Below are positions 11,011 to 22,146 of a stretch of DNA of 64,000 nt, piece after piece. Each line of letters opens with the position of its first letter. The stretch's first letter is position 1. The notes beneath the pieces are model-generated. The model had not been told where the DNA came from and ran no database searches. It saw only the letters and a program-made list of their open reading frames with translations. Source of the DNA: Dicyema japonicum (taxonomy: Eukaryota; Dicyemida; Rhombozoa; Dicyemidae); NCBI GenBank assembly GCA_011109175.1, contig RDEW01000039.1, positions 1 through 64,000 on the forward strand, given 5' to 3'. A program made the position numbers and the translations under genes.

Positions 11011-11207
11011 ATCTTTTGTAAATTAAAGGAAAATATGATATTAGTCATAATTTCACATACAAATCTGATTTTTATTAAATAATTTTACTAAGATAAATGT
11101 TCGATATTTACAGCCATGTTCCTCGATATGTTATGGTGACGAAATGGGACTTAATGTATGAGGAATCTTCATATTTATACGACGATGATGGAACTCGATA
11201 AATGATT
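11011..11207. other. Possible isolated terminal exon
   Basis: After TTTACAG at about 11112 the plus strand reads HVPRYVMVTKWDLMYEESSY and stops at about 11203. It could be the last exon of an unrecognised gene, or unrelated to the EF-G remnant that follows. Confidence 0.25.
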
Positions 11208-12175
11208 ATAATTTTGATAGAGATCTTGGATTCCGTGATTGATTATTTACCAGAACCCTCACAAGTGGAGAACGTGCCATACAAGTACCCCGATGTGAAG
11301 GAATCTGATGGAATTGATACTTCTGAGACATTTATCATGGATTCTTCCAGAAAAGACGAGAACCCTTTGCATTCGCCTTTAAACTTAAAGTCAGTGCATT
11401 ACATCACATTTAGGCGGGAAAAAATATGGACAACTAACATATGTACGGATATACCAAGGATGTATAAAACGGGAAGACAACATATATAATACCAGAGATG
11501 GCAAAAAATCAGAATTGGGAGGATTGGCGAATGCATGCTAATCAGATGAATATCTAAACTTTGTTCACTTGTAGGACATTGAAATCGCCTTTACTGGAAA
11601 TACTGTGACATTTTTTGGAATCCAGTGCTTCAGTGGGGACACATTTACTGCGATAAATCCCAAAATTGAAACAATCGCCATGGTAACTGATGAGAATTGA
11701 ATGTAATGATAGGAGAGTATATTTGTCCCAAACTCAGTTATCTCAATGTAAATTCGACCCAACGACAACAATAAAAAAAAGCCATAAACCGATTCTCCAA
11801 GGAAGATCCGTCTTTTCAGTATAGATACGATGCGGAGAATAGAGAAGTTATAGTATCAGGAATGGGGAGCTTCATATCGATATATACGCACAGAGAATAG
11901 AACGAGAGTACAACACCAAAGTTACTCTGGGAAAACCGATGGTTTCATTCTTTGAAACTCTAAAGGATCCAACCGAGTATTATTAGAACATAGCCATGGA
12001 GTGGATTATCTGCATAAAATGCAAACTGGAGGTTCTAGGCAGTATGGGAGAGTTATTGGAACTTTTTTGGTCGTAATCTTTTTAACCTAATAGCCACTAG
12101 GTCAAAATAAATACACTAACTTTGAGTTCAAAGATAGAACTGTCGGAACTAACGTAACAAAACAAAGGGTATGAT
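11208..12175 (+). pseudogene. GFM1: Mitochondrial elongation factor G (GFM1-like), disrupted
   Basis: Clear similarity to mitochondrial EF-G from the end of the G domain (ILDSVIDYLPEPSQV) through domain II ([24 protein letters not shown]), domain III ([19 protein letters not shown]) and into domain IV (TGGSRQYGRVIGTF). Introns fit: 11394-11413 (20 nt), 11552-11574 (23 nt, with an AT instead of GT donor), 11683-11712 (30 nt) and 12070-12093 (24 nt). Lesions: a frame change near 11505-11535, a stop and a short A-run near 11738-11785, and a missing G in GGGG near 11865. The GTPase domain and the C-terminus are missing. It could be a decaying duplicate, or a real gene damaged by assembly indels; the absent ends favour a remnant. 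Confidence 0.8.
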
Positions 12176-12199
12176 TGTTATTTTGTTAAATATTAGGGA

Positions 12200-14190
12200 C
12201 TACGTATTAGGACTACGGTTTCTCATGTAGTTTTACAGATATGTCTCTTAGTTTACAGTTGAATGTTTTGAATATGTCATTGAGGTTGATAGTCGTTTTT
12301 AATATTTTTTGAGGATTATAATCGGTGAAGAAAACGAGAATAAGATGTCTTCCGCATATATCATCAGCTTGGTCCTGACGTCTTGTGGTGACGGAAAATC
12401 TTCCATAAATATGTTGATTAACAGGGGGTCTAGAATAGATCCCTTGGCACTCCCCCTTTAAACGATATACCATCAGAATATCTTCCACCGACTAACACGT
12501 GAGATATCCTCCCAGTGAAATAGTCTTTCAACCATAGGAACATTTGTTTAGATATCTTAGATCGTACAAGTTGACAAAATAAGGCTTTGTGCCATCACTG
12601 AGATGTCAAGACAAACAAGGCTCAACTGGCTTTTCTTCTCAAATGTATTTGTAATTTCGTAGTTTAGTGAGTGAATAAATTTCCGCACGATCTTTCCGGA
12701 CGAAAACCCCATTGGTAAGGTCGTAGAAAGTTACTCTCTTCTATATACCGATTCAATCTCTTAAATAAAATCCGTTCCATAATATTTGATGTAGAACATA
12801 TAAGGCTTATTGGCCTATAACTAAGAGGATCCTTCCTCGACTTTCCAGGTTTGAGGATCATCTTCACAATAGAACGCTTCCATAACGGAGGAACATGTCC
12901 GAGCTTAAAACTCGAGTTACACACCTTTTGTAGAACAAATAGTAGTTCATCAGACCCTTCTTTAAACATAATCATGGTATACTATCGAATCCGGGAGCTT
13001 TGTTTTTGCACTCGCGTATAGCAGTTCTGACTTCTGCCAGAGTGATTTCCTCTATCAAACTTTCCAGATCCCCCATAAAGTAATCCATAGAATTAGATAT
13101 CTCCTCTGAAAATTTTTCAGGTATAATACTAACAGGGTCAACTCCCTGTATATTTTCCAGTTGTTTTCTGAATACTGAAGGTACTCTTTCCAAGGGAATT
13201 GTCCTTCCCTCTTGATAGGCCAGCACAATATTTTTTGCTTTTAAAATTCCATTAGTTATACATTTTCTAGAAACAAGGGTTCTTCCAGTTAACTTTCGAG
13301 GTTGCATTTTCCAATTTATTTTCGGCGTTTACTTTCCAAGCTTTTTGTAATATTTTTTGAATCACATCAATTTTACTTTTCAGAGTTTTCCTGTCCCACA
13401 AATCAACACATAGTATGTGCTTCGCCTTCAGAGTATTCCTCTTGCAAATAAGATTCCGTAATGAAGGTGGGCAAGAATGTTTGTTCTTCAGAAAGCTTTC
13501 GGAAAAGACCTTCTTTTCATATAGTCGTAGATACATCAGCATAGTGTTGGATAGTTCCCAGTTAAAATCGTCCAGCATTAGGTGTAGAAAAGGAATTAGT
13601 CTTCATTAGAATGGTCTTCGACAAATAATAGCGATGAAGTCCCCACTCTATTAACAAGGTATCAAAGTATAAGAAAATATTTTCAGCAATGTTCGGCTCC
13701 AGGTTTATAGTTACTTCCTAAGGGATATGATCACTCCCTATGTTCCGAAGTAATCTTGGTCCGTCTACATAATTCAGGAGTTGTGAAGACACTAGGACCA
13801 ATCCAAGCATGTCACTGCCATAGTGTGAGAAATGGTTAGGTTCCTCAGACGTCAAGACTTTAACTCAGATCTGCTAGGAGTTGCCCATCCCCGTTGTTTT
13901 TGTAACATCTGTAGCTCGTATTCTTAGCATTCAGGTCTCCTACCAAGATCGACATAGGGTTTGTTTTGAAAAATTGAACAATTTTCGCAGAAGATCGGGC
14001 CAAGTCCTTAGAGTATAGCCCTCCCACGCTTATCCATGTCCCTCCACATTGTATATCGACCACACGAATTCCGAATCGTCGGCCAATACAATACAGTCGT
14101 TCCGTGTTTGCAATTTTTTACGAAAAAATATTGAGGTTCCAGTTTCAGCCACTGCTCCATCTTTCCATGGAATGTCCACCGAGTCATAAC
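12200..14190 (-). mobile_element. APE-type LINE (family F), nearly full-length but decayed
   Basis: From the upper end on the minus strand: endonuclease (GTSIFFRKKLQTRND near 14130; ILVGDLNAKNTSY near 13940), a linker, RT fingers (ECKNKAPGFDSIP near 13000; SYRPISLICSTSNIMERI near 12800), motif A region (SLVCLDIS near 12610) and a decayed catalytic region near 12380. Five or more frame breaks. The GDLNAK motif and KAPG...DSIP place it among APE LINEs, distinct in sequence from the Jockey-like and RTE-like families here. A related piece lies at 43417-43640. Confidence 0.75.
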
Positions 14191-14444
14191 AAAATATTAA
14201 TGAAAAAATTATTAAATATTTTTCCTTAAAAAGAGAATTAAAAAGATTTCGATGAAACAACTCCTGGACTGAGTAGGATGCCAAGTTTTTACTTGATCAG
14301 GTGGCGCTTTTAAAAAAGAGGACAGCCTGAAGTAAGCAGGATCACTCTGGTCTATGTCCGCTCTCTAAACAAGATTTAGAGCTGTTAGATCTTAACCAGC
14401 ACAGTATGTCTGGATATCCTAGTTATTAAAAATGGAGAAATGAG
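14191..14444. other. Unassigned AT-rich stretch
   Basis: Contains the continuation of an open minus-strand frame to 14284 but no recognised motif; likely LINE flank. Confidence 0.3.
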
Positions 14445-14640
14445 GGTACAAATATTCATGGTTACAATTGTGTTAATATTCCATGGCGACCTGGTACTCT
14501 TGTTGGTACAGGTACCTCAATTTTCTACAAGAAACATTTAAATACTCGAGAACGTGAAATTAGACGTAGAACTGATTCTGGATCTATAGTGGCAAGATGT
14601 TGTCGAAGAAATCGACGTTCGCGCAAGTAATCCTTTTGCA
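14445..14640 (+). mobile_element. Family-F LINE endonuclease fragment, opposite strand
   Basis: The plus strand reads VNIPWRPGTLVGTGTSIFYK, the same endonuclease segment as the minus-strand SVDIPWKDGAVAETGTSIFF at about 14130-14185. Because both cover the same protein region, this is a second, inverted copy rather than a 5' inversion of the first. Confidence 0.55.
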
Positions 14641-14899
14641 CACTCTAAGGCAGTTTCATTTTTCAAGCGCGTAGACTATTGCTTAAAGAGTTTTGCACAC
14701 AAGTACCCACCAAAAGTTGAAGAGGAAATCTCACGTTTTTGAATATTGATCTATCACCGCAACAACAAAAAGCGTCCTTCGGTGGCTTAAAGCTTCAACA
14801 ACTTTCAATTTACTTTTTCGAAACTAAGTAGTTTAGTAGCATAATGGCTAGCAAGTTTTCAATTATCCTTTTGCTTTTCTGTATTGGAATTAATAATCC
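14641..14899. other. Unassigned
   Basis: A plus-strand open stretch at about 14628-14740 reads AVSFFKRVDYCLKSFAHKYP; no family recognised. The rest shows nothing. Confidence 0.25.
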
Positions 14900-15400
14900 G
14901 ACCCCCACAGGTAGAGTGGAGGAGTTGGTAAAAGCGCAATTTTATCATAAAGGCAATAAGGTCCGTACTTTAGAAACTCAGGGTTAATAATATCCGGACC
15001 AATACTCCTATGATTCTTTAGTAATTAAACTCTCCAAAAGTCTTGGCCAGGGATTCTTAAATGCGGCCCCGACTTTGGATTTTGAAATTAATGAAGAATT
15101 TTTTTCTCTTCGTTCATTAAAAGGCTATACAAAAAATTGATGTTCTTAACGAATTCCTTGAAACTATTAAAGAGCATGACATTGATCCTTCGAAATTAAT
15201 CTATTTTTGTACTGATGGGGGCAGAATATGATTGGTCGTAATAAAAGGTTTCGTGGACTTTTTTTCTGAATGGAGACTTTAAAAAATCTTGATCCTATAT
15301 TTTGGCACCATTGTCTCATACATCAGGAGAATATAATAGCAAAGTCACTTAAAATGCAAAATGTAATAAGTATGGTGCTGTCTATTGGAGAAAACTCCTT
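14900..15400 (+). pseudogene. hAT-superfamily transposase fragment
   Basis: Broken plus-strand frame resembling ZBED5/GTF2IRD-type hAT transposases: DPSKLIYFCTDGG (catalytic-region phrase 'CTDG'), GRNKRF, then FWHHCLIHQENIIAKSLK, the conserved 'HC-IH-E-L--K' segment. Stops and frame changes interrupt it. No terminal inverted repeats or zinc finger were found. Confidence 0.6.
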
Positions 15401-15622
15401 AACTCTTTTGTTAGTAAATCGTTATTGTTATTGTTGAAATGATGCAGAATTGTCCTTAGCCTTCTCAGGCTTAAGGATTGGGCGTATGTAGGACAGTTTC
15501 CATATAGTTGGAGTTGTATTCTTGTTTATTTTTCAACATTTCATCAGACATTATGTTCAAGCAGAAAGCCAGATATCGAAAAAAGTATTATTATTACAGC
15601 ACTTATCGCCTTGCCATAATAG

Positions 15623-17692
15623 TTATAGCAAAGCATGTGCAATACCAGAAACAATGTTATTAGTTAGCCTCTTCCATCCTCCACGGTTACACGCAGTCGA
15701 TCTCAGCATGTTTAGATCGTCTCCCGTCTTTAGGCATTTCTTCATTCTTTGGAGGTCTTTGTGCAGCATGATAGGTAGGGTCATCCTTGGTCTGTCACGG
15801 AAGCATTTGCCCTCGAACATGAAATGGTCCTCCATCGCCACATTAGCCGGGGCAGCAAGATCCATGCGTAGTACGTGACCAAACAGTCTCCACCGGGCTT
15901 CAGTGATTTCCAGGCTTAGAGGCCTACTCTTGCATTTTTTGTAAATACCGGTATTCGAGATTCTGGCTGGCCACTGCATGCCAAATAATACTCTAAGCTG
16001 TTTTCTGTGGAACCCATCGAGAGCCATTGATTCCGCACCTGTACAGGCCCAAGTACCAGCATTGTATGTCAGTATCGGTTTCACAAATGCATTGTACATG
16101 CGTATCCGCAGATTGACATCTAGTCCTTTCAGCCATCCCTTTTTGAGTTTTCGCATTGCTACTCCTGCAAGTGTTTTCCTTTTGATGATGTCTTCTGTGT
16201 CCCCCAGTAGGGATCCAAGCTTATTAACATGTCGCCAACGTTCATTAAGGATGTTGTCCATTCTTTTGATTTCCGTGATTTCCGTTTTGGCCCGGTTAAC
16301 GATGAGGAACCATTCCCCCAGTTTGTCCGGTGCATTTTCCAGCAGATGTGTGAGAGCTTCTGTATCCTCGGATATAAAATCCACATCATCCGCGTATACG
16401 ACTTCGTTTATTTTTCCTTCATAGCAAGTTCTTAGATCCTTTAGTGCAGCTTCGAGATATATCACAAATAGTAAGGGGGAGAGGGAGTCTCCCTGAGGAG
16501 TGCCGATTGTAGTTTTGAATGGTCGGGATAGAGTTCTCCCAATTCGGACTGACAGTTCAGTACTTGAGAGAAGTACTCTGATTATCCGTAGCAATGATTG
16601 GTCCACAAATTGATGAAGGACAACCATTAGCTTGTGTCGGCTAATGGTGTCGAAAGCTCTTGACATATCGATCCCCAGGATGGTCGTGGCATTTTTGTAT
16701 CTTTGAGCCGTTGCACACCGCCACCTGTGGCTCCACAGAATGTCCGCTGTCGACCTTCCTTCACGAAATCCACTATGGCATGCTGATAGGTAATTTCCTG
16801 CAGGATGTTTTAAGCGGTCCAAAGCAACAGATGCAAGAACTTTTCGTAATGTGTTTAACAATATGACTGGGCGTAGGCTTTCTAGTGGTCCCTTTGGTTT
16901 GTTAGGCTTTTGTATAGGTATCAATGTCCCTTTCCCCAGTGGTAGGACAGAGTTGGATGTAAACATTCCATTTAACAATGTCGCAATGGTTTCGAATAGA
17001 CGCATAGGTCCATATTTCAGCAGTTCGGGAGGGATGTTGTCTGGTCCAGCGCTCCTGTGATTCTTTAGCTTACTGCACGCACTCTGAACTTCCTTAGATG
17101 TGATAATTGTTTCCAGCATCCGCGGTTCTCCGATGAAAGGGGCCAGTTCTTGGCCGTTCGCATTGAACAGTTTTTCAAAATGGGCAGCAATCAATTCGAT
17201 CTGTTCGTCTGGTTTTAAGATAAGTTTCCCCTTCCCATCCATAACATGTACTGTCGCTTTTTTCTTTCCTCGCATTAGTCGGACTGCAGCGAACATTTGT
17301 GCATTGTCCTTTAGTTGCTCCAGCTCTCTAAGATGTGATAGGAAGACATCCTTCGAGTGTTCATTATTAAGCTTCATGATTCTTCTCTTGATAATATTTC
17401 GTTCAGTTCGTAGTTTGTTTTTGATATGTATATCCGTCGTGTTTAGACTCTGTATCCATATTTCTCGTTGTTGTTTTGCCAGTAATAAGGAGTCTGGATG
17501 GCCAAGTGACATATTTCCGGTTGTCTGCCGTCTCACTCCAAGGTGGGTGTTTGCGGCAAGGCAAATAATGCTTTTGGTCTGATCCCATAGGTCTTGTATA
17601 GTCATATTAGCTGGTAATGTATATAGGTGGTTCTCTATATGTTTTTGGTAGTTTGTCACCAGCAGCGGCTGAGACCAGAGCTTCTCAGTCAT
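15623..17692 (-). CDS. RTE-like LINE reverse transcriptase
   Basis: RNA-directed DNA polymerase of the element. The 689-codon frame contains the fingers (SAGPDNIPPELLK), motif A with Asp (GIDMSRAFDT), motif B (GTPQGDSLSPLL), catalytic YADD at about 16400-16380, a thumb and a C-terminal region conserved with the copies at 40411-40700 and 51367-51728. No stop interrupts the frame. Upstream endonuclease is in another frame. Confidence 0.9.
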   Translation of the reverse strand: MTEKLWSQPLLVTNYQKHIENHLYTLPANMTIQDLWDQTKSIICLAANTHLGVRRQTTGNMSLGHPDSLLLAKQQREIWIQSLNTTDIHIKNKLRTERNIIKRRIMKLNNEHSKDVFLSHLRELEQLKDNAQMFAAVRLMRGKKKATVHVMDGKGKLILKPDEQIELIAAHFEKLFNANGQELAPFIGEPRMLETIITSKEVQSACSKLKNHRSAGPDNIPPELLKYGPMRLFETIATLLNGMFTSNSVLPLGKGTLIPIQKPNKPKGPLESLRPVILLNTLRKVLASVALDRLKHPAGNYLSACHSGFREGRSTADILWSHRWRCATAQRYKNATTILGIDMSRAFDTISRHKLMVVLHQFVDQSLLRIIRVLLSSTELSVRIGRTLSRPFKTTIGTPQGDSLSPLLFVIYLEAALKDLRTCYEGKINEVVYADDVDFISEDTEALTHLLENAPDKLGEWFLIVNRAKTEITEIKRMDNILNERWRHVNKLGSLLGDTEDIIKRKTLAGVAMRKLKKGWLKGLDVNLRIRMYNAFVKPILTYNAGTWACTGAESMALDGFHRKQLRVLFGMQWPARISNTGIYKKCKSRPLSLEITEARWRLFGHVLRMDLAAPANVAMEDHFMFEGKCFRDRPRMTLPIMLHKDLQRMKKCLKTGDDLNMLRSTACNRGGWKRLTNNIVSGIAHALL

Positions 17693-17733
17693 ATATACAT
17701 GGGTATGGTAAGGTGGTAGCGTTTTGCTTAGAC

Positions 17734-18579
17734 TCAGGTTCTTCCTCCAATGTAGTATTTCTTCAAGGAGAACTTGCCAATAACCATTTTATGGTCACTA
17801 TTTATCATCGACCCTCCATAAGAACGGGCATCATTCAGTAGGTGTTTGTCCTTGGTCCGACAAATGATGTAATCAATTTGATTATAAATATTGACACTTT
17901 TGTTTTCCGAGTTCGTTCTATGGCCAGTCCATGTGCTCCTGTGGCGAGCTGGGTGCATAAAGGCAGTGTTTCCTATGAAAAGATCATTCGCTTGACAGAA
18001 ATTGGCCAGTAGTGTTCCCGGGGTGTTTCTCCACCCCCGTCCATGCCTGCCGATGAACGATTCCTCTCCACTGCGTCGCATCCCAACTTTAGCGTTAAAG
18101 TCCCCGGCAATAAATATCAACGACGAAGATTCGTATTCCGAGTACGTCCTCAATAGTTGACAGTAGAAGTCATCCAGTTCCTCAGGATTTTTCAAAAATC
18201 TGCCACTATGTGGAGCATACACGTTAATGACTGTCATGTAGCTTTTGGAAGGGCACATGTCATTCATCCTAATTTGCAGAACACTAATCCTGTCGTTGAC
18301 TTTCCAAAATTGATGTATCCGTGGTACAAGATGTTCATGGACTGCGAAACCTTGTCCGTAATGTTTAGACTCACTAGGGAAGAGAATAAGTTTATAGGCA
18401 CCGTAGTGTTCACAGCCTCCATCCGAAACCTTCGTTTCTTGGAGGTATCCAATAGAGATATGGTATTTCTTTAAATCGTCACAAAGTGTTTTCCTCATCC
18501 ATGTCTTCGAGATCCCCCTGACATTAAACGTGAGCAGGTTGAACATATCCCATTGAATCTTGTATTTTTCAGACTGCAT
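17734..18579 (-). CDS. RTE-like LINE endonuclease domain
   Basis: Exonuclease-endonuclease-phosphatase fold enzyme that nicks target DNA to prime reverse transcription. Starts MQSEKYKIQWDMFNLLTFNV; motifs in order include the catalytic-Glu segment QETK, INVYAPHSG, the Asp/Asn pair in GDFNAK and the terminal SDH. It is open over 281 codons and then runs out of frame near 17745, where adding or removing one base would continue into the RT frame starting at about 17692. Confidence 0.85.
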   Translation of the reverse strand: MQSEKYKIQWDMFNLLTFNVRGISKTWMRKTLCDDLKKYHISIGYLQETKVSDGGCEHYGAYKLILFPSESKHYGQGFAVHEHLVPRIHQFWKVNDRISVLQIRMNDMCPSKSYMTVINVYAPHSGRFLKNPEELDDFYCQLLRTYSEYESSSLIFIAGDFNAKVGMRRSGEESFIGRHGRGWRNTPGTLLANFCQANDLFIGNTAFMHPARHRSTWTGHRTNSENKSVNIYNQIDYIICRTKDKHLLNDARSYGGSMINSDHKMVIGKFSLKKYYIGGRT

Positions 18580-18697
18580 TTAAAGAGCCACGTCACTAAC
18601 TCAACCACAAAAAAAGTATTTATTTCATAAAAAAACAGGTTATAATAAAAAATTTAGAAAACTCAAATAAATATAAAAATAAATAATATTTAAATAT

Positions 18698-21062
18698 ATG
18701 TCACAAATATATTTAAGTGATAAAATGGAAACGCCTTCATTATACGGATTGTGCATTAATAATATTCGAGCAAACATTGATGAACCAAAAAATATAAAAT
18801 TAAGCGATAAATCTAAGAAAATGATGTCCAAAAGAATCCTTAATGAACTAAAATATTTGATTCCTCACTCTAAGAGAGATCAACCATGTTTTGATAGAAT
18901 TTCAGGTGTAACACAGAAGGACATTTTTACGTTGAATTGACAAATAAAAATGTTGACATTAAAGATGTCGTTAAAATGATTCAAGTTTATCCAAATTTAT
19001 CAAATATAACAATAAGGAAAATAGTTTCATCAGAAAACAATCCGTCACTGCCATTTTATCCGAATAACGTCAAATCACTAACAATTCGGTTTCATGATGA
19101 CCCAGATTTGCTACATCACCTATTTATGACTGGATTTAGAAAAATAGCATCCCTCAACCTCCATAGCGACGACATACCGACAACTATTTATAGCAGTACT
19201 ATAAAAATAATTGAAAAATTGGAACGCATAAATTTTCACGACGTCTTAATAACAGATTTAAACGAATTCACACAAAGCTTAAACAGGCCAGAATCTTTGA
19301 GGTTGGTTTCTCTCAAATTTAGACAATTTATACATACAAGTGGTGGATATTTAAAAGGATACGATTGTGATTTCATTACTATTTTTGAAAAAGCCGAGAA
19401 TCTTACTTACCTAAATTTAACCGGATATTTTATTCAAAGAAAAACATTAAGAAAGCTGACCGAGTAAATGATTTTAATAATTCCAGGCAAACGTCAAAAA
19501 GGGGGTTTAAGAAATTTCGCAGTCTTAATATTTTACATTTTAGCAAAAATATAGCCGAATCTGTATTTTTATAAAACAATGTAGAATGATCCGGAATCAA
19601 TTTTAAATAACAAAGTCTTGTCTGTCTTACATTTTGATTATAAATATGAACTATTCACGAAAACCATTAATAAGATTTCTAAAATGGATTTCAAACCCAA
19701 AATTAAAGATAAATTATTAAAGCCATTTTTGAAAGTTTTTTTTGAATATAGAATTAGCTTATTTACAAGTACATGGATTATGATAAGAGTCATCAATATT
19801 CTATCATGTAATTTAAATTTAAATTTCAGAACAATTCTAACAAAAATAATCAAAAGCCAGCCGATTTCGTATGACAATAGTTGGTATGGGGAAATTTTAT
19901 CTATAGCTATATTTGCGATACTTTCCTTGAGATTATTACAGGCGTCAATGAAAATATATAAACCAGAATGTATCGGATTTTTAAATTTTAGGATTGTCGT
20001 GATTATATTTTGTTTTTGTCCCTTTTTAAACCATGGGAGGGGTCTGTTTTTGTATGCTAATGCTCATTTTAGTTTCCTGCATTGGAAATCATGTTAATAA
20101 AACTTCCTTTCTGGTACAGCGCCATAAATAATACGATTGGCTGCAACTCTATCATGAAAAATATGAGTATTGATTTTCTTGCCTACCTTGGCCATTCTGG
20201 AGGACTCGTCAAAGTTGAAAAGATAATCTAATTTTAGATTTGTCTTGAACATTTTATAATAAAACACTGGAATAATACGCGCTATTTTACACTGTTGAAA
20301 TATCTTTTAGGTATTTAAAATATATTTTGTTAGAGGAAAATGAAACGAATGTCAATTTGTTTGTTGATCTTAATGGAATTTATTATATTTATTATTTTCT
20401 CGAAAGATTAACAGAATATCCGCCTTACAACGATCATATATTTATTCCTGTTATTAAAATTGTGGAAAATTGCTAAATGTTCAAACACTAGACATTTTAT
20501 CAGGACATATGGTATAATAGATTATATATTGTAAAATTGTTTCTTATTAAAAGGGACATGGATTGCACAAACTACTCTAATGAAGTAAGCTTCTCGATTT
20601 TTAGATGTATCTGCCAGTTTTTAAGCGATCCAAACGATATTTTGCCTACGTATATAAATTCGGATTTTAGTGATTTAAATCCACGTGAACTTATTTTAAA
20701 CAAAATTATTAAATTTATAAATTTAAAGTGCTATCAAGTCAAACAGCGATATTGATTTGAGGTTATTTCCCATTTTCTATTTCAAGGTCATTGAAATCAA
20801 CAATAAATTTATTGAATGTACACACAGACGAACGACTTTGGCTTTGGGCAGTCTGGGAATGTGCTAATTTAACACGACAATATTGTTATTTTTTATTTTT
20901 ATAATAGCACGTGATATTATTGATATGTTTATTTCTCATAACATGACTAATAAAATCGAGAATGTATGTTTACTCTCCGATATGAAAAATATCCATCACT
21001 ATGCTAAGTTGTTTCTGTCAAATTACAATGTTGTCATTTTTTATAATTTTAGAGTTACTTAA
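18698..21062 (+). CDS. ZYG11: ZYG11/ZER1-family CUL2 substrate receptor (LRR + armadillo)
   Basis: Predicted adaptor of a cullin-2 ubiquitin ligase. N-terminus METPSLYGLCINNI, then leucine-rich repeats (PNLSNITI, LTYLNLTGYF, SLNILHFS) and armadillo-like helices ending with LWLWAVWECANLTRQY, the family's 'QLWA.WA' signature. Supported introns: 19464-19486 (23 nt), 19563-19584 (22 nt) and 20885-20907 (23 nt). The phrase NLFVDLNGIYYIYYFLE (about 20355-20405) matches the ARM part of ZYG11. One frame change near 18920 is repaired by one extra T in a T5 run; introns between 20095 and 20540 are not resolved. AATAAA overlaps the stop. The family is animal-specific. Confidence 0.75.
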
Positions 21063-21715
21063 ATAAATATCATTAAATTTAATACATTTTTGAGTTTTTT
21101 TTAAATAGAAAATAATTTATTAAAAAACAAGACAATCAAAATAATTTAGCTGATGGAATGACTGTTTCCCCTTACAACTGCTAGAGAAATCCTTTGAACA
21201 ACCATTCAGTTTCCCGACGCTCATTTCTAGTTTTCGGAATCATTAAGAAAAGAGACCGTCTTAGCCCAAATTTGTGATTGATCTCTATATTAACAATATT
21301 ACTGATAATTGTTGGAGTTACTTATTTCGTATGTAAGATTAATCATATTTACTCAGAGTTACTTATTCGTAGCACTGTCATAGCAGCTTTTCTCAGATAG
21401 GCAGTTGATTTTCTTTCCAATCAGGACTCTAAACACTCCTTAATTGAGATATTCATTCCAAAAAGTAGTTTCTATTCAAATTTTTAAAATGAATCTTTTT
21501 TGTAGGCGAACGTTTTGTTCGAAGAAGAGACTTCTTTTTACATTTTGGAAGTTTTATTCTTCCAGGCAAATTTTACATTATAAATTTCAGAGTTCTGACA
21601 CATCACAGGAATTATTCTTGGTACGAATCTCAATGCATGGTTCCGATTGTAACCTTGAAAGTATTTTAACTCTTAGATAGACTTACCAGTTCTTAGTTTT
21701 TCACTAATCTAGACT
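21063..21715. other. AT-rich, nothing recognised
   Basis: Downstream flank of the ZYG11 gene. Short plus-strand open stretch at 21444-21680 has no recognised similarity. Confidence 0.4.
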
Positions 21716-22146
21716 ATGGCGACAGACCATCCATTCGTCGGGATTCGAATAAATCTTTCAGGAAGAGTTTGACAACCTCGCTAGCCAATTCCACTCTGTC
21801 AAATGAGTTACCACCAATCATGGCTTTCAGAGCTTTTAGTTTGACGCTTTTAGTTGAATACGATGCAATCTCATAGACATAACGCAGTTCCTGAGGCAGA
21901 CATTCCTCTCCATCTGTATTTTATGAATGCTCGTAGAATGTGTTCCGTTAAGCTCTCTAGAAATACAAATTTCAATTTCCTGTTATTTTTAAGCAAAATT
22001 TCAAATGCTAAGGTGAAAAATTGGTTGTATGTTGCCATGCGACCACTTGATTGGCCTTGAATTTGAAGGGTTTCTGATTCCAAGTCAAGATGTTCAATGG
22101 GGGTTGATTGAGAAATCCAGCAATTGTTCTGAGTGCGGCGTTTCAA
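21716..22146 (-). CDS. Unrecognised helical protein, partial
   Basis: Two minus-strand frames abut: 22146-21871 (with ILLKNNRKLKFVFLESL) and about 21915-21716 (with LPQELRYVYEIASYS and ELASEVVKLFLKDLF, ending in TAG). Composition and helix-like periodicity look coding. They could join by a one-base indel near 21905, or by an intron from GTATTTC to AG at about 21910. The phrase LPQELRYV recalls GTPase-activating domains but not enough to name one. The upstream part is unresolved and lies near a pogo remnant, so it could also be transposon-derived. Confidence 0.35.

Larger units (their letters stand above)
15582..18580 (-). mobile_element. RTE-like LINE, near complete
   Basis: Best-preserved member of its family. 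The 281-codon minus-strand frame 18579-17734 encodes the endonuclease (LTFNVRGIS, YLQETKVSD, INVYAPHSG, FIAGDFNAKVG, INSDHKMV). The 689-codon frame 17692-15623 encodes the reverse transcriptase (LGIDMSRAFDTISR, GTPQGDSLSPLLFVIYLEAA, YADDVDFIS) and a C-terminal region with LFGHVLRMDL and RPRMTLPIML. The two frames are separated by a single frame change near 17745, so the original was one protein. The 3' end at 15582-15597 is a (TTATTATTA) tail, seen also at 40790, 51347 and 55141. Limited decay suggests recent activity. Confidence 0.9.

Noticed and set aside
11738-11740. Possible reassigned stop codon (TAA within EF-G)
   Set aside because: TAA ends other genes (TMEM256, DPH4, mL51, SEC14-GOLD), so code change is not supported; EF-G is simply damaged.
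15978-17582. Several plus-strand frames of 70-160 codons
   Set aside because: All lie antisense to the RTE-like reverse transcriptase and show no family of their own.
18908-18918. An 11-nt intron (GTGTAACACAG) in the ZYG11-like gene
   Set aside because: It would restore the frame, but is shorter than any splicing I would accept; one extra T in the nearby T5 run explains the frame change and keeps more coding sequence.
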